Assembly: GCA_014380825.1 (NCBI GenBank)
Contig: JACMJD010000588.1
Location: forward strand, 1-8,077
Length of the DNA: 8,077 nt
Direction: 5' to 3'
From: Phycisphaerae bacterium
Lineage (GTDB): Bacteria; Planctomycetota; Phycisphaerae; Tepidisphaerales; Tepidisphaeraceae
In this document: positions 1 to 6,264 of the stretch, in pieces
Layout of the letters: each line of letters starts with the position of its first letter
Numbering within the stretch: the first letter of the stretch is position 1
Translations under genes and position numbers: made by a program
Notes under the pieces: model-generated
The model's input: only the letters and a program-made list of their open reading frames with translations
Told to the model about the DNA's origin: nothing
Database searches by the model: none

Positions 1-467
1 AGGCGCTGGGCACGACCGATCAGCATTCGCAGGTGCAGTTGTATCGCGAAGGCCCGAACGACAAGATCATCCAGTTTCTGGAGGTCGAAAAGTTCTCGAC
101 GAAGTTCACGATTCCATCGAGCATGAAGCACATCAAGACGCTGGAATATCTCGCCGGCGCGAGTTTTCAGCAGTTGATTCAAGCCGAAAAGCTGGGTACC
201 GAATATGCGTTATTGGAGAGCCAGCGTCCGAACATTACCGTGCAATTTCCGGTGATTTCGCCGCAAACCGTGGGGCAGTTTTTGTATCTATATGAGTGTG
301 CGGTGGCCTATATGGGTGGACTGTACGGCATCAATACATACGATCAGCCGGCGGTCCAACTTGGCAAAGACGCCACGTATGCCCTCATGGGCAAAGGCGG
401 TTTCGCCGATCTAAATAAGAAGATCCAGGCGGCGGTAGCGAAGCGGGACAAAAAGTACCTGATCTGA
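1..467 (+). CDS. pgi: Glucose-6-phosphate isomerase, 3' end (partial)
   Basis: This is the last 154 residues of cytosolic glucose-6-phosphate isomerase, which interconverts glucose-6-phosphate and fructose-6-phosphate. The gene enters from the left edge; the first whole codon is at position 3 and the stop is TGA at 465-467. Near the visible start is GTTDQHSQ, which carries the family's catalytic histidine, followed by the conserved YREGPNDK stretch. Near the end, YDQPAVQLGK matches the second family signature, with its active-site lysine. The variant around QHSQ is the form I associate with Gram-positive, Thermotoga-like and planctomycete enzymes rather than the E. coli type. An in-frame GTG at 33 is internal to the domain and is not the true start. 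The next gene makes GDP-mannose from a product of the same hexose-phosphate pool. The palindrome at 467-544 begins on the last base of the stop codon. Family identity is clear; only the start is missing. Confidence 0.95.
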   Translation, partial: ALGTTDQHSQVQLYREGPNDKIIQFLEVEKFSTKFTIPSSMKHIKTLEYLAGASFQQLIQAEKLGTEYALLESQRPNITVQFPVISPQTVGQFLYLYECAVAYMGGLYGINTYDQPAVQLGKDATYALMGKGGFADLNKKIQAAVAKRDKKYLI

Positions 468-544
468 GTTGCTAGTTCCTAGTTGCTAGTTGCTCGCAAA
501 ACGGCGACCTCAACTAGCAACTAGCAGCTGACAACGAGCAACTA
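467..544. repeat. Palindrome of tandem 7-bp words between pgi and manC
   Basis: The 82-bp gap between pgi and the next gene is almost entirely one inverted repeat. The left arm (468-495) is four consecutive 7-bp words of the type GTTGCTA with small changes. The right arm (511-545) is five words of the type CAACTAG. The core is a perfect 14-bp stem, 479-492 with 511-524, and an outer 7-bp stem pairs 467-473 with 537-543. The loop is 493-510. No T-run follows, so it is not a textbook intrinsic terminator. Its right edge is only about 5 bases from the downstream ATG, so a transcript reading through would fold right up to the start codon. It may act as a terminator, processing site or dispersed repeat; the sequence does not decide between these. 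Confidence 0.85.
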
Positions 545-549
545 ATTCC

Positions 550-1647
550 ATGCAATACGGCGTGATCATGGCGGGCGGAGCGGGGACGCGGCTTTGGCCT
601 CTCTCGCGCAGTGTGCTGCCCAAGCAGCTTCTTCCGGTCATCAAGGGCAAGAGCCTTCTTCAACTCAGTTACGATCGCCTCCGCGGCGTACTGCCGCCGG
701 AGCGGATCTACGTCTGCACGTCCGCGAATCATCGCGATGCGGTGCTGGCGAATTTGCCCGAGCTGCCGAAGGATAATCTGCTGGGCGAGCCCGAAGGTCG
801 CGACACCGCCAACGCGGTTGGCTTTCCCGCGGCCGTCCTGCACAAGCGCGACAAGGACGCGGTCTTCGCCGTCGTGACGGCCGATCACGTGATCGAACCG
901 ATCGACACGTTTCAGGCCGCCGTGCGAACGGCGTTCGACGTCGTCGAGAAACAACCGAACGCGCTGGTCACGTTCGGCATCATCCCAACCTACGGCCACA
1001 CGGGCCTCGGTTATATCCATCGCGGAGAAGCGCTGGCGAATTTCAAAGGCGCGTACAAAGTGCAAGCATTCCGCGAGAAGCCGGACAAGCCGACGGCTGA
1101 TCGCTACGTGGAATCAGGCCGCTACTACTGGAACAGCGGAATGTTCGTCTGGCGCGCCGACACGGTGCTGAACGAACTGGCCGCGCATCTTCCTGAAGCG
1201 CACAAGGGTTTGAAGACGATCGCCGACGCGTGGGACACGCCGCAGCAGGATGCTGTGTTGAACGCAACGTACGCGAAGCTCCCGAAGATCAGCATCGACT
1301 ACGCCGTGATGGAACCGGCCAGCCAGGGCAAGGGCAAGGCCCAGGTAATGGTGGTCGAGATGAACGTGCAGTGGCTGGACGTCGGTAGTTGGCCGGCACT
1401 GGCCGAGACGCTGGACATCGACGAGCAGGACAACGCCGCCGACGCGAAGACGTTCGTATTCATCGACAGCGACGACAACATCGTGATCAGCCAGGATCCG
1501 AATCACCTGGTGACGATGATCGGCGTGAGCGACATGATCGTCATCCACACGAAGGACGCGACGCTGGTCTGCCCGAAGCGCGAAGCGCAACGGGTTAAGG
1601 AGCTCGTCGGCAAGGTCAAAGAGAAGTACGGCGAGAAATACCTGTGA
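550..1647 (+). CDS. manC: Mannose-1-phosphate guanylyltransferase
   Basis: The 365-residue cytosolic enzyme forms GDP-mannose from mannose-1-phosphate and GTP, supplying mannose and derived sugars for surface polysaccharides and glycoproteins. The nucleotidyltransferase signature GGAGTRLWPLS is at residues 9-19, followed by PKQLLPV (24-30). Other family landmarks are TADH (110-113), FREKP (174-178), WNSGMF (194-199), DYAVME (250-255) and WLDVGSW (275-281). The length fits the short single-domain form; the C-terminal phosphomannose isomerase domain of bifunctional ManC/AlgA proteins is absent. The ATG at 550 is chosen because the glycine-rich loop follows directly. No convincing Shine-Dalgarno sequence precedes it, and the palindrome ends just before it. 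RuvX begins 11 bases after its stop, so the two are probably co-transcribed. The sugar specificity is inferred from family resemblance; another hexose-1-phosphate is less likely. Confidence 0.9.
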   Translation: MQYGVIMAGGAGTRLWPLSRSVLPKQLLPVIKGKSLLQLSYDRLRGVLPPERIYVCTSANHRDAVLANLPELPKDNLLGEPEGRDTANAVGFPAAVLHKRDKDAVFAVVTADHVIEPIDTFQAAVRTAFDVVEKQPNALVTFGIIPTYGHTGLGYIHRGEALANFKGAYKVQAFREKPDKPTADRYVESGRYYWNSGMFVWRADTVLNELAAHLPEAHKGLKTIADAWDTPQQDAVLNATYAKLPKISIDYAVMEPASQGKGKAQVMVVEMNVQWLDVGSWPALAETLDIDEQDNAADAKTFVFIDSDDNIVISQDPNHLVTMIGVSDMIVIHTKDATLVCPKREAQRVKELVGKVKEKYGEKYL

Positions 1648-1658
1648 CCATCTTTTGA

Positions 1659-2093
1659 ATGCGAACTCTGGCGATCGATCTCGGCACCAAACGCATCGGC
1701 TTGGCGCTGAGCGATTCCGGCGGAACGATCGCCACGCCGCATGACATATTGCAAGTCACCTCCTCCGAACAAGCAATCGCCCCGATCCTAAAACTCATCC
1801 GTGACGAAGACGTGAAACGCATCGTCATCGGCCTGCCACTGAACATGGACGGAACGATTGGTTCGCAATCGCGGCAGGCAATCGAGTGGGCGAAATCACT
1901 TCCCGGCGAAATCATCTTCGTCGACGAGCGCCTCAGCAGCTTCGACGCCGAGCAACGGCTGATCGACCGCAAGCGCGGTGGCGAGAAGATCACGCGCAAA
2001 TCCAAGAAGGAAATGCTCGACGCGCTGGTCGCGGCCGCGCTGCTTCAGGAATTCCTCGATGGGAAGCTACCGCCAATCGATTTGCACGAGTGA
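1659..2093 (+). CDS. ruvX: RuvX/YqgF family Holliday junction resolvase-like nuclease
   Basis: This is a 144-residue RNase H-fold protein of the YqgF/RuvX family, whose members are linked to pre-16S rRNA 5'-end maturation and annotated as putative Holliday junction resolvases. The first strand IDLGTKRIGLALSD (6-19) carries the acidic residue D7. IVIGLPLNMDG (55-65) is the family's second hallmark, VDERLSS (88-94) supplies E90, and the final helix DALVAAALLQEF (121-132) supplies D121, giving the expected acidic triad. Length is normal for the family. The ATG at 1659 lies 11 bases after the manC stop with no clear Shine-Dalgarno site, which suggests translation following manC in one message. 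The next gene starts 106 bases downstream. Family assignment is secure; the exact biochemical role in this organism is inferred. Confidence 0.93.
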   Translation: MRTLAIDLGTKRIGLALSDSGGTIATPHDILQVTSSEQAIAPILKLIRDEDVKRIVIGLPLNMDGTIGSQSRQAIEWAKSLPGEIIFVDERLSSFDAEQRLIDRKRGGEKITRKSKKEMLDALVAAALLQEFLDGKLPPIDLHE

Positions 2094-2146
2094 CAAGTTG
2101 AAACTGACCCTGCCGCGGCGGACACTTGTCGCCCACTCCCGTTCGA

Positions 2147-2176
2147 TTGGCGAGGGCCGGCGATCAGACGTAGATT
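2147..2176 (+). promoter_or_regulatory. Candidate sigma70-type promoter for the nucleoside transporter
   Basis: In the 106-bp gap after ruvX, TTGGCG (2147-2152) is followed by an 18-bp spacer and TAGATT (2171-2176). Each box matches four of six consensus positions. A transcript would start near 2183, very close to the GGAG at 2184-2187 and the ATG at 2200. The match is modest and could be chance, but the gap is the largest in this plus-strand block and would be a natural place for an internal promoter. Confidence 0.3.
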
Positions 2177-2199
2177 GTGCGGCGGAGATCACATCGCGC

Positions 2200-3675
2200 A
2201 TGGTTGCGACACTTCGGCGAATTCCCTCAATCGGGCTGGCACTGCTGTTGGTATTGATCCTCAGCGGCGCGGCCGGCGCTGCTGAACGTGATTTCTTCTT
2301 GCCCGGTCCGACGACAGCGCCCAACGGCACATTGGGAGCTCCGGCCCAGCGGGCACAATCGCTGCTCGGACTGATCGTGTTCACATCGATCGCATTCGCC
2401 ATCGGCCGCTTGCGCGGCTCGCGCGCTCAGCTGCCCCTGCGCACGATCGTTTGGGGCTTCATCCTGCAATTCGCGTTCGGCGCGATCGTGCTGTTCGCGC
2501 CGGCCATCCTGGAAAACGTGCAGCGGGCAATCCAGAAGTTGCTCGAATATTCCGACGCCGGCGCGACGATGCTCTTCGGGCCGAATCTCGTGACCGGCGC
2601 GGCGCGTGTGACGAGCGATGGCAAGGACACCGGCTCGTTCGTCGGCATCGCGCAGATCGGATTTGTCTTCGCCGTCAAAGTGCTGCCGACGATCATGTTC
2701 ATCAGCATGCTGACTGCCGTTCTGTATCACCTGGGCATCCTGACCTGGATCGTGCACGGCCTGGCGTGGCTGATGCAGAAGACGATGCGCACCAGCGGCG
2801 CCGAAACGCTGAGCACGGCCGCGAACATTTTCGTTGGGCAGACCGAAGCGCCGCTGATCATCCGTCCGTTCCTGGCGACCGCCACCAATTCCGAACTGAT
2901 GGCGATAATGGTGGGCGGCTTCGCGAACATCGCCACCGGCGTGCTCGTCGTCTACGCGGAGTTTCTGAAGGACTTCATTCCCAACGCCGGCGGGCATCTG
3001 GCGCTGGCGTGTTTTATCTCCGCGCCGGCGACGCTCGTGGTCGCGAAGCTGATGATGCCCGAGACCGCCAAACCCGCGACGGCAGGCGTTGATTTCAAAG
3101 TCGAGCGCGTCGATGCCAACATCTTCGACGCCGCCACTCGTGGCACGAGCGAAGGTTTAGCCTTGGCGCTGAATGTCGGCGCGATGCTGATCACCTTCAC
3201 CGCGCTGGTCGCGCTCGTGAACGCGGTGTTCGGCGGCGTCACTGGGTTCATCGGTTTAGGACCGGCGACGACAACCGCAACTGGCCAGGTGATCCATCAA
3301 GGCCTCACGCTCGAACAATTCTTCGGCTGGGTGTTCGCACCAGTCGCGTGGCTGACCGGAATCGAATGGCAGTACTGCACGCGCGTCGGTGCGCTGATGG
3401 GCATCAAGACCGTACTGAACGAGTTCCTCGCGTACCTGAAGATGAATGAGTGGTACCGGGCCGACCCCAACTTCCTCTCCCCCCGCGCCGGCCTGCTCGC
3501 GACGTACGCCCTCTGCGGCTTCGCCAACTTCGCCAGCATCGGTATTCAAATCGGCGGCATCAGCGTGCTGGCGCCGAATCGACGAAGCGATCTGTCGCGA
3601 ATCGGGTTATTGGCGATGATCGGCGGAACGATTGCCACGCTGATGGGGGCGTGTGTGGTGGGAATCTTGGTTTGA
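2200..3675 (+). CDS. CNT-family (NupC-like) concentrative nucleoside transporter
   Basis: The 491-residue inner-membrane protein is predicted to take up nucleosides coupled to Na+ or H+. Family landmarks are strong. GQTEAP is at 213-218, where Q214, T215 and E216 correspond to the ligand-binding motif known from Vibrio cholerae CNT. NEF is at 407-409 with E408. CGFANFASIGIQIGG spans 439-453, with N443 and S446 at the spacing of the known binding residues. Residues 1-28 form a basic start plus a hydrophobic stretch ending in AGAA, which looks like a signal peptide or extra membrane segment and is more than bacterial NupC usually has. The frame is open upstream into ruvX, but residues read there are arginine-rich and non-family-like. 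The ATG at 2200, with GGAG 12 bases upstream, is therefore preferred. It converges on moaC; the stop touches the palindrome at 3675. Substrate preference cannot be read from the sequence. Confidence 0.9.
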   Translation: MVATLRRIPSIGLALLLVLILSGAAGAAERDFFLPGPTTAPNGTLGAPAQRAQSLLGLIVFTSIAFAIGRLRGSRAQLPLRTIVWGFILQFAFGAIVLFAPAILENVQRAIQKLLEYSDAGATMLFGPNLVTGAARVTSDGKDTGSFVGIAQIGFVFAVKVLPTIMFISMLTAVLYHLGILTWIVHGLAWLMQKTMRTSGAETLSTAANIFVGQTEAPLIIRPFLATATNSELMAIMVGGFANIATGVLVVYAEFLKDFIPNAGGHLALACFISAPATLVVAKLMMPETAKPATAGVDFKVERVDANIFDAATRGTSEGLALALNVGAMLITFTALVALVNAVFGGVTGFIGLGPATTTATGQVIHQGLTLEQFFGWVFAPVAWLTGIEWQYCTRVGALMGIKTVLNEFLAYLKMNEWYRADPNFLSPRAGLLATYALCGFANFASIGIQIGGISVLAPNRRSDLSRIGLLAMIGGTIATLMGACVVGILV

Positions 3676-3769
3676 TCTGGCCATCTGGTGATCTGGTCAT
3701 CTGACCATTGAAGGAAGCGCAGTCGGCGGTTTTTAATTGTCAGATGACCAGATCATCAGATGATCAGAT
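3675..3769. terminator. Palindrome of tandem 8-bp words between convergent genes
   Basis: Two 31-bp arms, 3675-3705 and 3739-3769, are inverted copies matching at 28 of 31 positions. In RNA two of the three differences become G-U pairs. Each arm is four consecutive 8-bp words, of the form ATCTGGNN on the left and NNNCAGAT on the right. The 33-base loop contains a T5 run (3730-3734). The left arm begins on the last base of the nupC-like stop codon, and the right arm contains the moaC stop codon and its last sense codon. The position between convergent genes fits a bidirectional terminator or transcription barrier. There is no canonical U-tract right after the stem on either strand, so the termination role is inferred from stem strength and location. 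Confidence 0.7.
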
Positions 3770-4291
3770 TTGCGCCGGGGACTCGATTGATCCAACATTC
3801 ACATCCCCACTGCTCCCGCCCGTTTTTTGCAGCAGCCTGATTCCTTGGATCACCATCGTCTTGTCGATCGCTTTGCACATGTCGTAGACGGTGAGGGCCG
3901 CGACGCTGACGGCGGTGAGCGCTTCCATTTCGACGCCGGTCTTGCCACTGATTCGCGCGGTGGCGCGGATGCGCAACTGGCAGGCCGCGTTCTCGTCGGG
4001 TTCGAGCTCGGGGATGTCGAAATCGATCGACACGCTCTCGATCGGCAGCGGATGCGCCAGCGGGATCAAGTCCCCGCACCGCTTGGCCGCCATGATGCCG
4101 GCGATCCGCGCGGTGGCGATCACTTCGCCCTTGGGCACCGTCTCATCCGCGATCGCCCGCATCGAGCCGCCGCGCAGCACGATGTACCCCTCGGCGATGG
4201 CTTGGCGCGCGGTCACCGCTTTGTGACCGACATCCACCATCCGCGCCGCGCCTTGCGCGTCGAGATGCGTTAACTGGGGTTTTTCCGCCAT
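3764..4291 (-). CDS. moaC: Cyclic pyranopterin monophosphate synthase MoaC
   Basis: The 175-residue cytosolic enzyme of molybdenum cofactor synthesis acts after MoaA to form cyclic pyranopterin monophosphate. The N-terminal landmark MVDVGHK is at 18-24. [18 protein letters not shown] spans 54-71, HPLPI 80-84, [20 protein letters not shown] 119-138 and [12 protein letters not shown] 152-163. The residues matching the known E. coli active-site set are all present: K54, H80, E123, D137, K140 and K156. The usual cysteine before the active histidine (LIPLCHP) is alanine here. An upstream extension of the frame exists but is not family-like, so the ATG at 4291 is used; no Shine-Dalgarno site is evident. 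It lies 71 bases downstream of the broken toxin gene, probably at the end of a long minus-strand operon. No other molybdopterin gene is visible in the window. Confidence 0.95.
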   Translation of the reverse strand: MAEKPQLTHLDAQGAARMVDVGHKAVTARQAIAEGYIVLRGGSMRAIADETVPKGEVIATARIAGIMAAKRCGDLIPLAHPLPIESVSIDFDIPELEPDENAACQLRIRATARISGKTGVEMEALTAVSVAALTVYDMCKAIDKTMVIQGIRLLQKTGGSSGDVNVGSIESPAQI

Positions 4292-4362
4292 AGCTGTGGA
4301 ACAGTCTAGCAAGCGCGAGATCGGCAAACGAATGAAATCCAGGCGAAGAGTTGGGCCCGTTC

Positions 4363-4661
4363 TCAAGGGTTGAAAATCGCGCCAAAATCGCGACAGCCAC
4401 TGATGACCCTCACCACGCGGACCTCGACTTCGTCGAACTCGTATGCGATCAAGTACGAGTAGACCTTCCAAAATTTCAGGTTCGGATTGCGGACGTCGGA
4501 CCTGAAATGCCCTTTGCCTGGCATGACCCCCAAAGTCCGGATCGCTGCACGATTTCGCCTTCCACGCGTTCCGCGATCTGCACCGAATCGTCGGCGATGT
4601 AGACCCAGATTTCGGTGATGTCGTCCAACGCTGCTGGGGTGATGATTACGCGGCGGCTCAC
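4363..4661 (-). pseudogene. ParE/RelE-like toxin, disrupted by a one-base frameshift
   Basis: The reading starts at GTG 4661-4659 with [20 protein letters not shown], the typical first strand and helix of ParE-superfamily toxins. It stays family-like to about residue 39 (EIVQ, near 4545), then runs into an unrelated tail and stops at 4476. The missing C-terminal half is present in another frame from about 4545: [17 protein letters not shown], then [15 protein letters not shown], then [19 protein letters not shown], ending at TGA 4365-4363. These are the family's GRxRxxL-like, strand and final RVxxGxRD segments. Supplying one base near 4545 would give a normal 99-residue toxin. The GTG overlaps the antitoxin stop (GTGA), so the pair is translationally coupled. 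The truncated 61-residue product lacks the C-terminal strands and is probably inactive. No slippery heptamer is visible at the junction, so mutation or a sequencing error is likelier than programmed frameshifting. Confidence 0.8.
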
Positions 4662-4939
4662 CGCCGCCCCGCGCGTTTCTCGTTGATGCGTTTCTCGAGC
4701 ATGGCGAATGCAGTATCAACGCCGATTCCTTCGCCGCGCTTGAGTTGATCGACCCCGACTTGGCAGAGCCGCTCAAGTTCGCCCGGCGGAAATTCAGATT
4801 CGTCCTGCAACAGCCGTTCGATGCCTGCACAAATCATCATCTCCGGCGATTCGTACATCCCCGCCTTCACCTTTTCCTGAATCAAACGTTCGGTCTCTTC
4901 ATCGAGCCGGATCGTCATCGTTTGCACCTCTGCCGTCAT
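4658..4939 (-). CDS. ParD-like ribbon-helix-helix antitoxin
   Basis: This 93-residue protein resembles ParD/CopG-type antitoxins, which bind DNA as dimers through an N-terminal ribbon-helix-helix and neutralise a ParE toxin with the C-terminal tail. TMTIRLDEETERLIQEKV (7-24) is the strand and first helix. YESPEMMICAGIERLLQ (29-45) resembles the second helix with its S-P cap and is typical of the family. GVDQLKRGEGIGVDTAFAML (62-81) matches the ParD C-terminal region that contacts toxin. The ATG at 4939 overlaps the kdsA stop codon (ATGA), which favours this start; a second methionine at residue 8 (4918) is possible. The toxin follows with a GTGA overlap. With the toxin frameshifted, this may be an orphan antitoxin. 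Autoregulation is usual in the family, but there is no separate promoter space, since the gene abuts kdsA. Confidence 0.85.
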   Translation of the reverse strand: MTAEVQTMTIRLDEETERLIQEKVKAGMYESPEMMICAGIERLLQDESEFPPGELERLCQVGVDQLKRGEGIGVDTAFAMLEKRINEKRAGRR

Positions 4940-5730
4940 TTTACGCTGCACGCATCGTGAATGCGCTTGCAATCCGTCAGCAGCGGCTCGACCTCCGTCA
5001 GGTCCAGCATGGTCGCCGCGTCGCTCTTGGCGTGTTTGGAGTCGGGGTGACATTCGAGGAACAATCCATCGACGCCCGCCGCGACTGCGGCCCTTGCCAG
5101 CAGCGCGCTGTACTGCGGATTGCCACCGGATTGGTTGCCCAGACCGGCCGGTTGTTGCGTGCTGTGGGTGATGTCGAAGACCACCGGCACGTTGAAGCTT
5201 TTCATCACCGCGATGCCGCTGAAGTCGTTCACCAAACGGTTGTATCCGAAGAACGTGCCGCGCTCGGTGAGCATGATCTGCTCGTTGCCGGCCGACTTCA
5301 CTTTGTCGATCGCGAGGCTCATTTCCTGCGGTGACATGAACTGGCCCTTCTTGATGTTCACGGTTTTGCCGGTTCGGCCGCAGGCGTAAAGCAGATCCGT
5401 CTGTCGCGCGAGGAAGGCAGGCACTTGAAGGATGTCGACGACCTTCGCGGCGATCGCGGCTTGCTCGGGCTCGTGAACATCGGTCAGCACCGGCACACCC
5501 AGCTCCTCCTTCACGCGCTTCAGCACGGCCATCCCATCGTGCAACCCAGGCCCGCGAAAGCTCGAGCTGGCCGAGCGATTGGCCTTGTCGAAGCTGGCCT
5601 TGAAGATGTACGTGATGCCAAGCTTCTCGCACACGCGTTTGACGTGCTGCCCGATCGTCAGGCAGTTCTCCGCCGACTCGATGACGCAGGGGCCGGCGAT
5701 GAGGAAGAGCGATTTTGGGTTGAAGTTCAT
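4936..5730 (-). CDS. kdsA: 3-deoxy-8-phosphooctulonate (Kdo-8-P) synthase, metal-dependent class
   Basis: The 264-residue cytosolic enzyme condenses phosphoenolpyruvate with arabinose-5-phosphate to Kdo-8-phosphate, the precursor of the Kdo in lipopolysaccharide inner core. IAGPCVIES (11-19), YIFKASFDKANRS (41-53), PVLTDVHEP (80-88), FDITHSTQQP (185-194) and ECHPD (226-230) are family landmarks. The four metal ligands of the Aquifex enzyme (C11, H185, E222, D233) correspond to C15, H189, E226 and D237 with identical spacing. This therefore belongs to the metal-dependent class rather than the E. coli type, which has asparagine at the first site. The length is normal. The start codon is ATG at 5730-5728, with no strong Shine-Dalgarno site. 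Its stop overlaps the antitoxin ATG. Upstream lies the GxxExxY cassette, which now separates it from the lipid kinase gene on the same strand. Confidence 0.96.
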   Translation of the reverse strand: MNFNPKSLFLIAGPCVIESAENCLTIGQHVKRVCEKLGITYIFKASFDKANRSASSSFRGPGLHDGMAVLKRVKEELGVPVLTDVHEPEQAAIAAKVVDILQVPAFLARQTDLLYACGRTGKTVNIKKGQFMSPQEMSLAIDKVKSAGNEQIMLTERGTFFGYNRLVNDFSGIAVMKSFNVPVVFDITHSTQQPAGLGNQSGGNPQYSALLARAAVAAGVDGLFLECHPDSKHAKSDAATMLDLTEVEPLLTDCKRIHDACSVK

Positions 5731-5780
5731 GAGTGCGCTCAGTTGTCTGCGGCGTGTTGTGGGTTGTCAAACGGAGGGAT

Positions 5781-5811
5781 GAACGCCAAGACGCCAAGGT
5801 CGGAAAGAGAG
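5781..5811 (+). repeat. Left inverted arm of the GxxExxY cassette
   Basis: The tip GAACGCC is followed by two exact tandem 8-bp words ACGCCAAG (5783-5790 and 5791-5798) and then GTCGGAAAGAGAG. Positions 5791-5811 are perfectly inverted at 6265-6285. The arm lies 13 bp from the stop codon of the enclosed gene and 50 bp upstream of the kdsA start codon. Confidence 0.85.
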
Positions 5812-5824
5812 ATCTGGAGAAAGA

Positions 5825-6244
5825 TTAGGCGCCAGGGTTGATCACTCGCTTGATGCCATCCTTTAGAAGGAATTCGTTGAAGTTAAACAGAAGGCCGAGT
5901 TTGCACTTGGTGATCTTCAAATAAGTGCGAAGCTGTGCTCCGTGTACGGGAGCAAGTCTCTCGACGGCCTTCAGCTCGACAACAAGTCTCCCGCCAACCA
6001 GCAGATCGATGCGCTTCTGACCGATAACGACATCTCGATACGTGACGTCGACAACCACTTCGCATGCAAACTGAACATCTCCGCGGCTCAACTCGATGCA
6101 CAATGCTGATCGATATAGCGCCTCATCCAACCCTGCTCCCAGTCGCTAGTGCACTTCAATCGCAGCGCCGATGACTTCGTGCGCTAATCGATCTAACTCT
6201 ACATCAGGTTCCACGTACGGCGGATCTTCATCATCAAACGGCAT
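5825..6244 (-). pseudogene. GxxExxY protein (PD-(D/E)XK nuclease superfamily) with an in-frame TAG
   Basis: Read from ATG 6244, the frame is 140 codons long and resembles the GxxExxY family throughout. HEVIGAAIEVH (22-32) is the typical first helix. GLDEALY (38-44) is the name-giving motif. RIDLLV with D80 and VVELKA with E90 and K92 form the D...ExK nuclease-type core, and HGAQLRTYLK (101-110) is the conserved closing helix. Codon 33, at 6148-6146, is TAG. A single change from CAG would give HQRLGAG, in keeping with family members. The ATG has a good Shine-Dalgarno AAGGA (6256-6252) seven bases upstream, so this was the original start. A 101-residue product could still be made from TTG 6130, which follows GGGAG (6140-6136), and would keep the motif and the ExK core. 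Function of the family is not established. It is bracketed by inverted arms at 5781-5811 and 6265-6304. Confidence 0.85.
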
Positions 6245-6264
6245 CGCAACTTCCTTCTGTATTT

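Noticed and set aside
468..545. CRISPR-like array because of repeated words
   Set aside because: The units are 7 bp, directly abutting and without spacers, and they form inverted arms; this is not repeat-spacer organisation.
1978..2199. N-terminal extension of the nucleoside transporter into ruvX
   Set aside because: The extension is arginine-rich shadow translation of ruvX; the signal-peptide-like start at 2200 with GGAG upstream is better.
4292..4471. 60-residue N-terminal extension of MoaC
   Set aside because: It is translation of the intergenic gap and broken toxin region, and is unlike MoaC family N-termini.
6146..6148. Reassigned TAG (stop read as glutamine)
   Set aside because: Nothing else in the window supports recoding, and all other genes read normally with the standard code; a point mutation or sequence error is simpler.
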